50,003 nucleotides of DNA, from assembly GCF_000003815.2 (NCBI RefSeq), contig NC_049990.1:13975489-14025491 (forward strand), in the 5' to 3' direction. This DNA comes from Branchiostoma floridae (Eukaryota; Chordata; Leptocardii; Amphioxiformes; Branchiostomatidae). This document shows, one piece after another, positions 21,594 through 31,759 of this stretch. Made by a program: the position numbers and the translations under genes. The number at the start of each line of letters is the position of its first letter. Positions within the stretch are counted from its first letter, which is position 1. The notes below the pieces were generated by a model. The model did no database searches and was not told the DNA's origin. It saw nothing but the letters and a program-made list of their open reading frames with translations.

Positions 21594-23503
21594 AACTCTC
21601 TCTCTCTCCCTCTCTATCTCTTCTCTCTCGGGCGTCCCTTTTCTATATTTTTTCTCTCCGTTGTCCATTCCCTCGTGAAATTTGTTTTTTCTTTCTCCTT
21701 CTTCCCATTTTATCTCCTTATGTTCCAACCTCTCTGTCTCATACCACATTCTCGTTTTTCCTCCCCCTTTCTCTCTACCTCTATATTCCCTGCGATATTC
21801 TAATGAACACCTTATCTACATAACTGATAAAGTAAAAACATTTCATACTTATTTTCTGGTCAATTCATGGAAGAGGTTTCATATTGTAGATTTATACATG
21901 TAGGTTGCTTGAGGACAGGTGAATACAACGAAATAAATATTATGTCGAGACTCAAGTATATGCAATAATGGGAATACAAGGACCCAACCCTCCTTGTCCG
22001 AAACAACTTCAACTGTCTTATCATCATGTAATTACGTTAATATTTATACTATGGATGGAGTTATGTATCAGACTCGTGTACTTATATCATTCTGAAAATG
22101 CATTTTGTGATTTATACCAATTAACTTCTAAAATGTTATGTAAAGGGGGGCGAAATCGCTAAAGGGGGGCGAGATCACTAGCCGGGGAGGGCGAGATCGC
22201 TAGTGATTTCGCTCCCCCGGGGGGGGGGGGGGGCGAGATCGCTGTCACACCTGTATGTAAATACGAGAAACGCGATCACGTACGACAACTAAACACACTG
22301 ATGAAAAATAGGATGTAATTCATGATTTATCACCTGTTGAAGAAAAAAAGATTGTTTATAACCAATCACACTTACAAGAAACAGGATGTCAATCATAACT
22401 AAAGAAACACTAGATTAATCTTTAATACCTTGGAAAGCGAGTTTACAAAATGATTCTTTAAGCTGTTATGGCGCCATCTAGCGATTTTTGTGTTCCCTGC
22501 AGACCAGCATTGTAGCGGGTTTACTGTCCATGTTCGTGGTGACGAACTCATTCCACATAAATGTAAGTAAATCGGATCGCGGATTCTATTTCAAATTTTC
22601 CCTATAAAATAATAAAAGAGAATAATCCATACAAAACGCATTATCCAGAAAAGGGTTTAAAGAGGTTACTTTAGACGTAACATATCACGATTTTAATGTG
22701 TGGCAATCTGAAAGTGTGATATTGTTATAATAAGCGTGCATATTACCAATTGAACTCTTTGTTCTTAAAACTGTAACATATTGTTAACTACCGTCACAGA
22801 GGAGCTTCATTCACGGAAACTAATTGTTCCTCTTTAGTGCAACTTCTCGTGGCGGGAGGTCCCCTGGCAGGCCATCTCCATCGCTGTGGGAATCCTCACC
22901 TTCACTTACAACTATCGCGAGAACAAAAAGAAGGAAACACGGCGGAACCAACTCAACCACATCAACGAGCAGCTGTCCAAGCTGTACGGGCCTCTCTACG
23001 GGAACAGACTCTCCAACCGTAAGAGTTATCTAGAGGCAATCGAAGGACATAAAAATCTTCGAGACTTTCTAAAACTTTCGAAGTCACACTGGCTTAACCC
23101 GCAACGTAAGGAGGAGGGTATTAGAATGCTAACAAGGTGGAGAAGGTTCTTATTTTACATCACGCATCCTCTTGATCTTAAGGCAGAAGAGACAATACGA
23201 GATAATGCACATCTCTTCGAGTATGGAGTCAAGGAAGCGGAACTCTTTCAGAATTTTATCTTTCACGTCAACTATGAGAAACTCATCGTGGCAAGTTGGC
23301 GTGAAGGTTGTGATCATGACGTGTTTGGTACCAGGAAGGCGTTCCAGGAAGAGGATTTTGCGCGCGAAAACAACGCGGGGAAATCAGACGATAAAACATC
23401 CAAAATGCTGACGGACCTGGTGGAGCACGTAAGGGAGACATACGCTACGCTTGTTGCTAGACAACAGAAGTTAATGAGAGAGATGGACGAGGCAGCGGGC
23501 TGA
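21177..23503 (+). CDS. Four-pass membrane protein with long cytosolic tail, unknown function (whole gene span)
   Basis: Three exons (21177-21368, 22503-22562, 22838-23503) join in phase 0 to give 305 residues. Hydrophobic segments lie near residues 4-20, 33-56, 61-80 and 94-110. GCCG at 50-53 recalls the tetraspanin CCG region, but the large extracellular loop of tetraspanins is absent. The basic RENKKKE stretch after segment 4 places the remaining ~195 residues in the cytosol. The tail starts with a likely helical part (HINEQLSKLYGPLYGNRL) and contains several W/Y-rich helices. 'QLxxLYGPLY' resembles a motif I recall from uncharacterised bacterial and eukaryotic membrane proteins; that is recollection, not a search. 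I do not recognise a named gene. Confidence 0.8.
21424..21650. repeat. (CA)n followed by long (CT)n tract
   Basis: CA repeats at 21430-21464, then CT/CCT repeats to about 21650. They lie in intron 1 of the membrane-protein gene; the strongly biased translations here are not coding. Confidence 0.9.
22143..22246. repeat. G-rich repeat with GGGCGAGATCGCTAG modules
   Basis: Three GGGGCGARATCRCTA copies and an inverted AGTGATTTCGCTCCCCC surround a 14-G run. It lies in intron 1 of the membrane-protein gene and is a possible G-quadruplex former. Confidence 0.7.
22503..22562 (+). CDS. Membrane-protein gene, coding exon 2
   Basis: A 60-nt exon encoding TSIVAGLLSMFVVTNSFHIN, the third membrane segment. 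The acceptor is CCCTGCAG, the donor AAT/GTAAGT, and both phases are 0. Confidence 0.8.
22838..23503 (+). CDS. Membrane-protein gene, last coding exon (cytosolic tail)
   Basis: The acceptor CCTCTTTAG precedes CNFSWREVPWQAISIAVGIL (segment 4). The exon is 666 nt including TGA. Codon composition and lack of stops over 221 codons support coding. The tail ends in a charged, probably coiled-coil part (LVARQQKLMREMDEAAG). Confidence 0.85.
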   Translation, partial: CNFSWREVPWQAISIAVGILTFTYNYRENKKKETRRNQLNHINEQLSKLYGPLYGNRLSNRKSYLEAIEGHKNLRDFLKLSKSHWLNPQRKEEGIRMLTRWRRFLFYITHPLDLKAEETIRDNAHLFEYGVKEAELFQNFIFHVNYEKLIVASWREGCDHDVFGTRKAFQEEDFARENNAGKSDDKTSKMLTDLVEHVRETYATLVARQQKLMREMDEAAG

Positions 23504-24015
23504 AGTGATTCCCCTACTGTGCAACCTATTTCCGCTAGGAGACGCTTCTCTTTGGCTAAAACTTATGCAATGCTATAATGTACTGAACAGCATAGGGCTG
23601 TACTATTGATAAGTCATCTATTGCTTGCATATGCTTATGTCGTAAGCCATGGTCAATACACAAAGACTGGACATATATACATTAATTATCGACTCCTGTT
23701 GCATGCTAGTAAGAATATTACAGCAGGATTTACACAAATTTAAATGTACAGCACCAAGTCTATCTTTGTTGTGGTGAAATTAACAGTAAATTCCTGTGTG
23801 TAGGTAAGAATTTGTGTATCCCCAATCAACACTGATGCGAGTATCAGAAAGAATAGTTTAACAAGAATTGCCTTCATTAAATTATCCTAGTAGGTATGAT
23901 GGGTGAACAAATGACTAACCACACAGCGTATGGTAGATAAAAACGTAGATTCGTCATTTTTGTTCTGTAACGTTTTTGTCTTTGACTTAGAATTAAGTTT
24001 CTCTTTTTATTATTA
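23504..24015. other. Probable 3' UTR/downstream of the membrane-protein gene
   Basis: AT-rich, no ORF. No AATAAA is seen close to the stop; ATTAAA-like AAATTAAC at ~23776 and CATTAAATTA at ~23876 are the nearest candidates. Confidence 0.35.
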
Positions 24016-24926
24016 CCTTCGCAGAGAAGGTTATATTTTCGGTAGCGTTTGTATGTATGCATGTATGTATGTATGTATGTTTGTTTGTAGAAGGCCAGCT
24101 TAACTCGAGAATGCCTGGATGGCATTGGTATTTGGTATGTGGGTAGGTCTTGATGAGATCTGGAAACGATTAGATTTTGGGCCCCCTGTTACGGTACTGC
24201 AGCGGAACTTCCTGGTTTGATATCTCGAGTTTTGAACATGCTTTGGCTATGATATTTCAGTGGTAGACAGCTCTTGATGCCGAGAGTAAGTGTTGTAAGT
24301 TTGGGCCTGCAGGGCCTGCAGGGCAGGTTTAGTGTCAGACTTTGAAAGGGAATAACTCAGGGGATGAAGGGTTGTTATGATTTTTGGTATGTAGATAGCT
24401 TAAGTGATGCTTCATACAATAACATATCAATTATGCAAATTGGTACCTAATGTGAATAATTAATTGGGAAGTTGTGTAAACACGCTCAGTTCCAATGTAG
24501 GAGCATTGCACCATGTGACATTTGTAACTGAGAAGGAGAAGAATATTGATAGATATATATTATGCCAAATAAAGACTTAATTTCCATAATTAATGAGAAA
24601 ATGCTCTGATGCCATTGTGGTAACTGACGGGAACTTCGATTTTCTTACTTGTAACATTTAGAAGTTATGTATCGTTGAACATGAATTATGCAAATGACAT
24701 CTCCATTTGCACAAATTATCATTATAATGCGATAAAAGCATTCTTTCTTAACATATACTGTGTATGTCTGTTGTTTTCTGTTAAGGAGATGATCGACTTA
24801 TATGATTTATGCAAACTAGAACATTATTTGCATAATTAATGACAAACACAATTAAAACAGCAGTTGTAAAGTGTTAGGATCATTTGGCGAAGGTATGGGG
24901 TCGTGGAACTCTAGTTTTTTTTTTTT
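24016..24926 (+). repeat. Dispersed modular repeat A, near-complete copy
   Basis: It starts TTACCTTCGCAGAGAAGGTT and ends TTTGGCGAAGGTATGGGGTC...ACTCTAGTTT. Inside are the GGTACTGCAGCGGAACTT module, a GACTTTGAAAGGGAATAACT module and ATTATGCAAAT segments. It is followed by a poly-T run. No ORF. The same 3' end recurs at 27834-27866 (inverted), 34919-34965 and 35243-35272 (inverted). Confidence 0.65.
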
Positions 24927-24939
24927 TTTTTTTTTTTAA

Positions 24940-25471
24940 GTTGCTGCATTAGCTTTTAAATCACGACACCTACATCTTGAAAGTAATGTGGTAACTAACA
25001 TCTGTTTATCGACTAATGGTAGCCAGTATTACACAAAATCTTGCTGCATGGAGCTAATAAGTTACTCTCCGGGCAGAGATTGGTCATTCTCCTACAGCAT
25101 AGATGAATCCCGTCCATATGACGTTACTTTGGTTAGGAGAATGAGGTCAGTCTACTGCTATTTTTGTGGGAAATAGTTACAAGAAAACTGGTTGCACCAT
25201 GTTAAGGAAATAGCAGATAATACAGGCTATTCTTTCTTATGGAACACCAACTACCCTACATTAGACAATAAGAAAATATGTACATTGTTAAAAAGAAAAC
25301 TATCTGCCATGTATTCAAACTTTTTTTCATCAGTTGTCCTTAGATAATGGTAAGCTAAGATTTTACAAAAGTGATAAATCCGAATACGTGATATCGATGG
25401 AAAATTATCTATATCATAATGAGTCTAATGAAAGATCAGCCATATGTAAGATAATGATAAGCGCACATCCG
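24940..25471. other. Intergenic stretch, nothing recognised
   Basis: A 62-codon plus-strand frame at 24988 has no splice support or family resemblance. No repeat ends seen. Confidence 0.4.
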
Positions 25472-25475
25472 TTAA

Positions 25476-25939
25476 GCCCCCTTCACACGAGAGCACGAAT
25501 GAGCCGGAATGCCGTCGGAATGAAAATTCTTTTCTATTCTTGGCAATTCCTTGCAGTTCGTAGTGTGTTCTAACTGCATTCCAGCTATTTGTGCCCGTTC
25601 TTTTGGCTAGCCCGAACGTTTTTGACGTGTTAAAAACTGTCGAGGTACATTCGAAGTGAAGAAATATCGAATAGCATCCATAGTGGATTCTAAGTTTATT
25701 CTAACTATTCTAACTGCAGTCTGACCGCATTCCACGGCATCCCAACATTATTCAAAACATTCTTATCTCATTCGATTGAGAACCGAAACGGTAAGCCACC
25801 TCGAATCCTTTCCGAATGTGGCCGAATTAATATCTTGAATGCAGTTATAATATCTACAATACACTACGAATTTGCAGGAATAGAAAATAATTTTCATTCT
25901 GACGGCATTCTGGCTCATTCCTTCTCGTGTGAAGGGGAT
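25476..25939. mobile_element. 464-bp MITE flanked by TTAA (piggyBac-like)
   Basis: The ends GCCCCCTTCACACGAG and (inverted) ATCCCCTTCACACGAG are followed inward by ATGAGCCRGAATGCCGTCRG on both arms. TTAA lies at both edges (25472-25475 and 25940-25943), the duplication characteristic of piggyBac. The interior has repeated 'CATTC(T/C)' words and no ORF. A second, truncated relative follows to about 26055 (ending CAGTGTGAAGGCCC). Confidence 0.65.
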
Positions 25940-26503
25940 TTAAGGCCCCTTTGGAATTCCCACCCGAATGGCCCCGAATGTGGCACGAATTTTGCAAATT
26001 CTTCATTCCGGCTGGTTCTGCGTGATTCCCGCTGATTCGGCTTCAGTGTGAAGGCCCTATTACAGATAGAAAGGGGCCGCTATAAACAGCTCCCTGTCCA
26101 CGAGAGATTGTGTACATATTGCTCAGTGAATGCAGTGGAAAATTAAACACATTTTATCAGTCAGTTTATCCACTATGAAACCGACAGGAACACATTATTT
26201 CAAACACTTGTCACAATTGCACCAAGCTTTTACCACCTAAGAGATCACCAAAAGACTATATTTCACTAAAAGCACAAAATCCCACCATCATACAGAACGT
26301 GGGACAATTCATTAAACACTGCCTCAAAGAAGAAGTCAAACCCGACAATAGAATTATTTTGTATTATTTAGTTGATTAGACACTAGTTCTATGTATCACA
26401 CTATCTACTTCTCTTAGTCCTTGAGATTTTATATTCGATTAGTTTTCGGGCATGATTTTGCAAATAAACAATGTCAATTAATATTGCCTAGTGTCATTGT
26501 GGG

Positions 26504-26690
26504 ACCGTGTGGCGCAGTGGCAGCATTTGCGGCTCGGGACCGAGAGGTTGCGGGTTCGAATCCAGCTGCTGTGTCACCGATCTTGTGCCCTTGGGAAAGA
26601 CACTTTACACGACTTTCCTCACTTGTAAATGAGTATCTAGTGGCCTTGTTTGGCTTGGTGGGGCTATGTGGCCGAGACAGGCCTTAGGGG
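26504..26690 (+). repeat. tRNA-derived SINE copy, plus strand
   Basis: The tRNA-like head GTGTGGCGCAGTGGCAGCA is followed by an intact B box (GGGTTCGAATCC), then 'CCCTTGGGAAAGACACTTTA'. The anticodon and acceptor stems do not close, so this is a SINE and not a tRNA gene. Confidence 0.75.
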
Positions 26691-27600
26691 CATGTTCGGG
26701 CATGAGCGGCACCCGCCATGACACACGCCTTGCTGCGCCCCGAACCTTGTCAGTCCCCGCGTGCCCCAAACCGTGCCTGGGGCAAAAGCACGGTTTGGGA
26801 CACGCGGGGACTGCCCCGAACTGTGCCCAATCGCGCACAGTTCTGGGCACGCAGGGGACCTTGTCCCATACTGTGCTTTGGGGTGGAGCTTAGTGTTTTT
26901 AGGGGAGGAGTCTGTCCAACGTGCTTTTTTCCCTGCAGCCCCGCCATCTTTGTTTTTCGGGGTGCTGTGATGAGGAAGAATCAACGCAATTCACGCTCGT
27001 CTTGGAGCAGTTACGGACTTAGAGTTATGTGGCTAAGACAGACGGATAGCACTAATTTCTACAACAATGATATGTATTATATATATATATCCAAGGCTGT
27101 AGATTTAACCACAAGGCACGGTTTCAGGCACGCGGGGTCTGCCCCAAACCGTGCCTCACGGTTTCAGGCAAAGCAAGTTTCGGGGCACAAACTGTGCCTC
27201 AGATAATTGTGCACTGAGGTCTGACACAACGAACTGAATCATTAAGGCTTGGAGACTTGATCAAGGTGCAGCTGGACGTTGTCATGTTTATATGTGGTAT
27301 ATTTAAATGTAATATAAATGGGATGCACTCACATAGACGTGCTAAATTCTGTGTCTTCGATGCACAGTTTTATGGATGAAAATCATATAGTGGGAATCAA
27401 AAAGGACAAGATCAAGCCTTATTTGGAAACATGGGCGTGAATAATTAGTTATCACTACCCCGTCAGTCATATTGATTGACAGCGCTTCTGGGCACAGACC
27501 GGGGCAGTCGGGCAGTGCCACGTTCCGTGCCTGAATGGGCACGGAATGGGGCAGGCACGGTTCGGGGCGCAACACCCCTCCTTCACCATAAAAAGTCATG
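26690..27600. repeat. Palindromic GC-rich repeat family (GGCACGGTTTGGGGCA)
   Basis: Many near-copies of a 16-20 bp unit such as CCCCAAACCGTGCC occur in both orientations at 26760-26880, 27118-27200 and 27480-27565. Spacers include GCGGGGACTG. Open frames on both strands follow from the GC-rich repeats and do not look coding. Confidence 0.6.
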
Positions 27601-27833
27601 TGCAGGTCAGGCAAACAGGCAAAAAGCCTGTCTGCCTGCTCATCTGTCCAATCGACAGGAGAAACCAAAAAAAAAAAAAGTGTAATAAAACAATAACCTT
27701 ACTTTAATCTAGGTTAAAAGGTTATCCCAAACCTTAGCGCAGACAAATATATCATGAAGGTTTTTGTCTTGCAATTTCTTTATCATGAAAAAAAAAACTG
27801 TATGCTATTACATATATGAGCGTATATGAAAAC

Positions 27834-27990
27834 TAGAGTTCCACGAACATATACCTTTGCAAAATAAAGGCAGGTTTGTTATAGTAAGATGTCTGTAGAC
27901 ATAAAGATTTGATTTTATCTGTTATTTGATAAAGGCACATAAAATCTTATCAACTAGAGTTTGGCGACCTAACGTTAATACCTCCATGAA
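27834..27990 (-). repeat. Repeat A terminal fragment
   Basis: AACTAGAGTTCCACGAACAT then ATACCTTTGCAAA is the inverted 3' end of repeat A; a second AACTAGAGT starts at 27953. Confidence 0.5.
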
Positions 27991-28074
27991 ATATTAAGAG
28001 CTTGTGTACATTTTATACTAATGACTACTAGGGGGCCAAAAATGTCATCATTAATCTTTGTAGTTAGGATTGAG

Positions 28075-28174
28075 NNNNNNNNNNNNNNNNNNNNNNNNNN
28101 NNNNNNNNNNNNNNNNNNNNNNNNNNNNNNNNNNNNNNNNNNNNNNNNNNNNNNNNNNNNNNNNNNNNNNNNNN
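28075..28174. other. Assembly gap (100 N)
   Basis: Placeholder of unknown size. Confidence 0.95.
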
Positions 28175-28589
28175 GTAGATTCAGACTGAGGTTGTAATGT
28201 ATATAAACCTTTAATTTTGGCATGGTAAGCTAACCATATGTGGCCAATTATCAGGGTCGTCTACCATATGGATGACCTTACTCCTCTGGAGTATCAGGCT
28301 GCTCACAGCACTGACTATTATTATGTTAATGTCCGGACCTGAACCTGGACCTTATTCAGTATATAAGAACTTACTGGACGATACCACAACCAATGGTCCA
28401 TGTCGCTACAAAGAAATCTGTTTTGTGGAGTATTTGACTCCCACTGGCGTTTTAAAATCCTACAAGGCTAACTGGCTCCGTACAATTGACTTGGTAGAAA
28501 CGAATACAGACTCTACTCTACTTCGCTTTTCTTATTTTCCTCGACCGGTAAGCACCAAAATGGTTGGAAGCCTGATCATATAATCCATT

Positions 28590-28745
28590 TATTTTCCAAT
28601 AGGTCCAAAATTTGGTCCACCGATTTTTTCAGGTCCGTTTTTTTCGGACCGGTCCAAAGAAAAAAAAACAGTTTTGTACCGGTAGGGTGTACCGGTACCC
28701 AGCCCTACTTGGGAGGGTTTTTCGGAAGGGGGGGGGGGGGGGGGT
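28590..28745. repeat. GGTCC/GGACC-rich repeat and poly-G run
   Basis: Alternating GGTCC and GGACC words (GGTCCACCG, TCGGACCGGTCC, ACCGGTACC) and an 18-G run. It resembles the fragment near 3173. Confidence 0.5.
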
Positions 28746-28819
28746 GAGTTGTTGCCGATATTCTTTACATGTTAACGTCTGGTGACTTGAAGCAGCCATT
28801 GACAGCTGATCATATATAG

Positions 28820-31130
28820 GTTACGGCAGCGTAGTAACGTAATAATGAGTCATTACATCTGTTTGTAACGTTCGGACAATGTGTCTTAACAAAGGCACGT
28901 TTTCCTTCCTGCCGGCGTATAATGCAGCTAATAGCCATAAGCAACAACAGGCATACCGAATTACAAGCATCGGTAGCGCAGAAACGTCGCAAAGAGTCAT
29001 TATACCCGTTTATATCATTTAGACTAGCCCCCATAACAGGCTCAGGCCTTTTCTTGGCTCATAATACACTCTTTTTGAGCGCCCCCCAAGGACGCTCCAT
29101 TACGCTCTACACTAAATTGCGAAGTTTCCAAATGCATTATGCAAATATTAATCGTCTTTTGGCTGGACTCCGCCGACTGCAGAACACGTAAAGAGGAGAT
29201 CTAACAACTTGAACTTATGATTCCATCAACAAGATTCAAACTTAACTTAGACGATTTAAAGCGCCCGTCTTGTTGGCCTGGGGCGTCGACAGCAAATTTC
29301 TTATGTGACGTATAAATTTTTAGCACTTGTACTGTAGCACCGAAAGCGGAGGCGCGACAATCCAAGGAGCGTCCGGAGGCATGCTCCCCCGGGAATATTG
29401 TGAAATCTTGACCCTCTGAAACGCTATTTTCTGCATTTTGAAGGGCAAAATTTTGCTCTCAGACTAAGCTAAGTTGAATGGCATTTCAATTAGAAATTCG
29501 TAGTACATGGCTTTAGCTTTAAGCTATTGAGGGCAACGCCCCACAAACATCATTTTCAGATTTCGAGTGCCAAAAGTACTAACTGTCGCAAGCTACGTAC
29601 GGGATTTTTTTTAATTTGTACCCTCTGAAACACCATTTCCTGGCAGACTATATGCTCAATGTCAGTTTATGAGGGCGACGGTCGCTGGGAGTCGTGAGCG
29701 CCGGAGGACAAGGCCCGCCCAGAGAAAAATTTGAAATCTTGACCGGTACCCTTGAAATGCATGCCATTTCCTGCATTTAAGAGACATATTTTGCTTGTTA
29801 ACTAAGCTAAGTTCGGTAAAGAAATGCTTACTAGTTGGGAGGCGACGGTCCCGCAACATATTTTCACCATTTCCTGTGCCGAAGGGGTGAGCCATCGCAA
29901 GGAAGGTCCGGCGAAATTTTGAAATCTGGAACCTTTAAAACGCAATATCCTGTGTTTTCGCCGGTAAAGTTTGCCGGTAGACTAGTAAAGTTTAATGAAA
30001 TTTTGATTACGATTTACGAACAATTTTTTAAGAATTACGTTTTACGGTAAAATCCGGTTAGCTTCTATGTAATACGTTAAATTAAAGGGGCCAATATCGC
30101 TCGACGCAAAATGCACCGATTACGCTCTACGTTGAATTCGAGCGGTCCCGCTACGGAGTACGCAGAATTAAAACCGCCGATTACGCTCTACGGAAAAGGG
30201 CTTGGAGGCCCCCTTTTTGTACTGGGTCGCTGATTACCGGCCTTATCTGACTGCGGGCCTCGCGAGGCTGGTAGTCTGAGCCAAGAAAAGGCCTCAGAGA
30301 GCCTGCTATGGAGGCTACATTTAGACGATCCCTATTAAAAACGGCAAAACTACGTTGCTGTCTGATGTACTCAAAGTTAAAAATACCAACTCCTCATCAA
30401 ACACTGCTGATGATAGGCTCCTGTGCCGCAGAGACGGAACAATGTACCAATAGAGTTGTTTGTACCAAAGAGGACTATGGCTCGCTGGCTGGTAAGGTTT
30501 CCCTCGCCACTAACGAATGGATATCAAATTAAAACTCTTGAGCCGCTGTAGAAAATGTAACAAAGCATTATTAGAGTCCCCTTCACCGATTGAAGAAAGG
30601 CCTGCTAATTTGTAAGAACTCCCTCTTCGCTTAAGTCTGAATATCAAATAGAACGGTAGGCAGTTGTAGAAAACGTGACAATATATCATTACATGCATTT
30701 CAACCGTAGTGGACAATAACATGCTGATTTGTAAGCTTTCCATCGCCGTTGACGAATGAATATCAGAATAAAACTCGCATGCAGCAATAGAAAACCTCAC
30801 AAAGAATCATTAGATCTCATTGACGGCAGTAGTGGATAAAGCCTTGCTAATTGTGAAGCTTCTTCATGTCCACGTTTTCAACGTATGAATATTAAAGCAA
30901 AAGTTGAATGAATGGCAGAAAATGTAACAATTGGTCATTTAGAGCTGTTTGTTGCGTAGAGGATGGATCACAGATTATCTAAGCAAGAGGCTTTCCCTCT
31001 CTAACAAATAGATATCAGCGTCTATTGAGGGATAGAAAACAGAAAATCATCAGTGGATAATGTCTTCCTGATTAGCAAGCCTTCCCTCCGTTCTGAAGTG
31101 ACGTATGTGTATAAAAATACATTGAGAGAA
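28820..31130 (+). repeat. Degenerate ~120-bp tandem array interrupted by a Mutator-like element
   Basis: Units begin near 30501, 30621, 30738, 30865, 30993 and 31084, each with (T)CCCTC at the start, GAATATCA-like, GCAG..TAGAAAA, CAT(T)AGA and CTGATTTGTAAG-like words. Two or more further units lie to the left at 28820-29015 (TAATGAGTCATTACATCTG, AAAGAGTCATTATACCCG). The array is split by the insertion at 29025-30317. No continuous ORF. Confidence 0.6.
29025..30317. mobile_element. 1293-bp Mutator-like element with 9-bp target duplication
   Basis: The ends TAGCCCCCATAACAGGCTC and (inverted) TAGCCTCCATAGCAGGCTC lead into AGGCCTTTTCTTGGCTCA on both arms. CATTTAGAC is duplicated exactly at 29016-29024 and 30318-30326. 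Inside are four degenerate copies of 'GAAATCTTGACCCTCTGAAA' with a CATTTCCTGCATTT-like core (near 29400, 29615, 29730 and 29920). No transposase frame is present, so it would need one in trans. Confidence 0.75.
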
Positions 31131-31595
31131 AATAACAGCGAATCATATCGCTGTTTTACCTTATGTGACAATTATCCTCTTATAATATTCCGCTTTATGC
31201 TGATCTTTTCCCAGTTGCAAAACTTACCATCCAGCGGTGCAGGGGCTGATTCCAGCATGTAACCCAACTGATGCCGGGCGCCCTGTCGTCACCATTCACC
31301 AACTAGGACAGCGTTTGGGAGGTTGGTGGCATTAAGAAATTGTCATTTCACATTTAAGATTTTGTATTGGGACGTTTACCTGTACTTGACCAAAAATGGT
31401 TGGCTACAAAGACTCCATTTCTAACATTTTAAAGAATTTTATTTCAGTACATGCTTTTATCGTAGGAGTGCAAACACGATGTTTGAATAAAGTTGTGTTA
31501 TGTATTCTGGACTCTGAACCATTGGAAATGGGCTTGGATGGTGAAATTGTTATTAAAAAATCAAAGCTATAGATACTGGTTTTGTATAGTTGCAA
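31131..31595. other. Intergenic stretch, nothing recognised
   Basis: AT-rich with no splice-bordered frame or repeat ends that I can identify. Confidence 0.4.
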
Positions 31596-31725
31596 GTTGC
31601 GTCGATGTGGTTTAACGGTTCGAACGTGGCTCAGAGCAGTAAAGTCCCAAGTTCGATAGTCGTGTTCCGACCATGTGCTCTCTGGGAAAGACTCCCAACG
31701 AGGCAATTTGTCATAGGTGTGTCAC
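31596..31725 (+). repeat. Diverged tRNA-derived SINE
   Basis: GATGTGGTTTAACGGTTCGA, then CCCAAGTTCGATAGTCGT (B-box-like) and TGCTCTCTGGGAAAGACTCC follow the order of the other SINEs. A (CA)n run follows. Confidence 0.5.
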
Positions 31726-31759
31726 ACACTCACATACACACACACACACATCGAACGTT

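Noticed and set aside
21450-21803. 117-residue Ser/Leu-rich plus-strand frame and its Glu/Arg-rich minus-strand counterpart
   Set aside because: Translation of the (CT)n tract in an intron; no unique sequence supports it.
26510-26580. Possible tRNA gene with a perfect B box
   Set aside because: Acceptor and anticodon stems do not pair, and it runs into the SINE body; it is a tRNA-derived SINE head.
26666-27206. Long open frames on both strands
   Set aside because: GC-rich palindromic repeats lower stop-codon frequency in all frames; the proteins consist of repeated APNRAW/PNCAR-type words.
28272-28583. 103-residue frame with a hydrophobic start (MTLLLWSIRLLTALTIIMLM), a TATA-like sequence upstream and a GTAAGC near its end
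   Set aside because: It overlaps the dispersed 'CCGGACCTGAACCTG' repeat, sits by an assembly gap, and no second exon continues it; not enough to call a gene.
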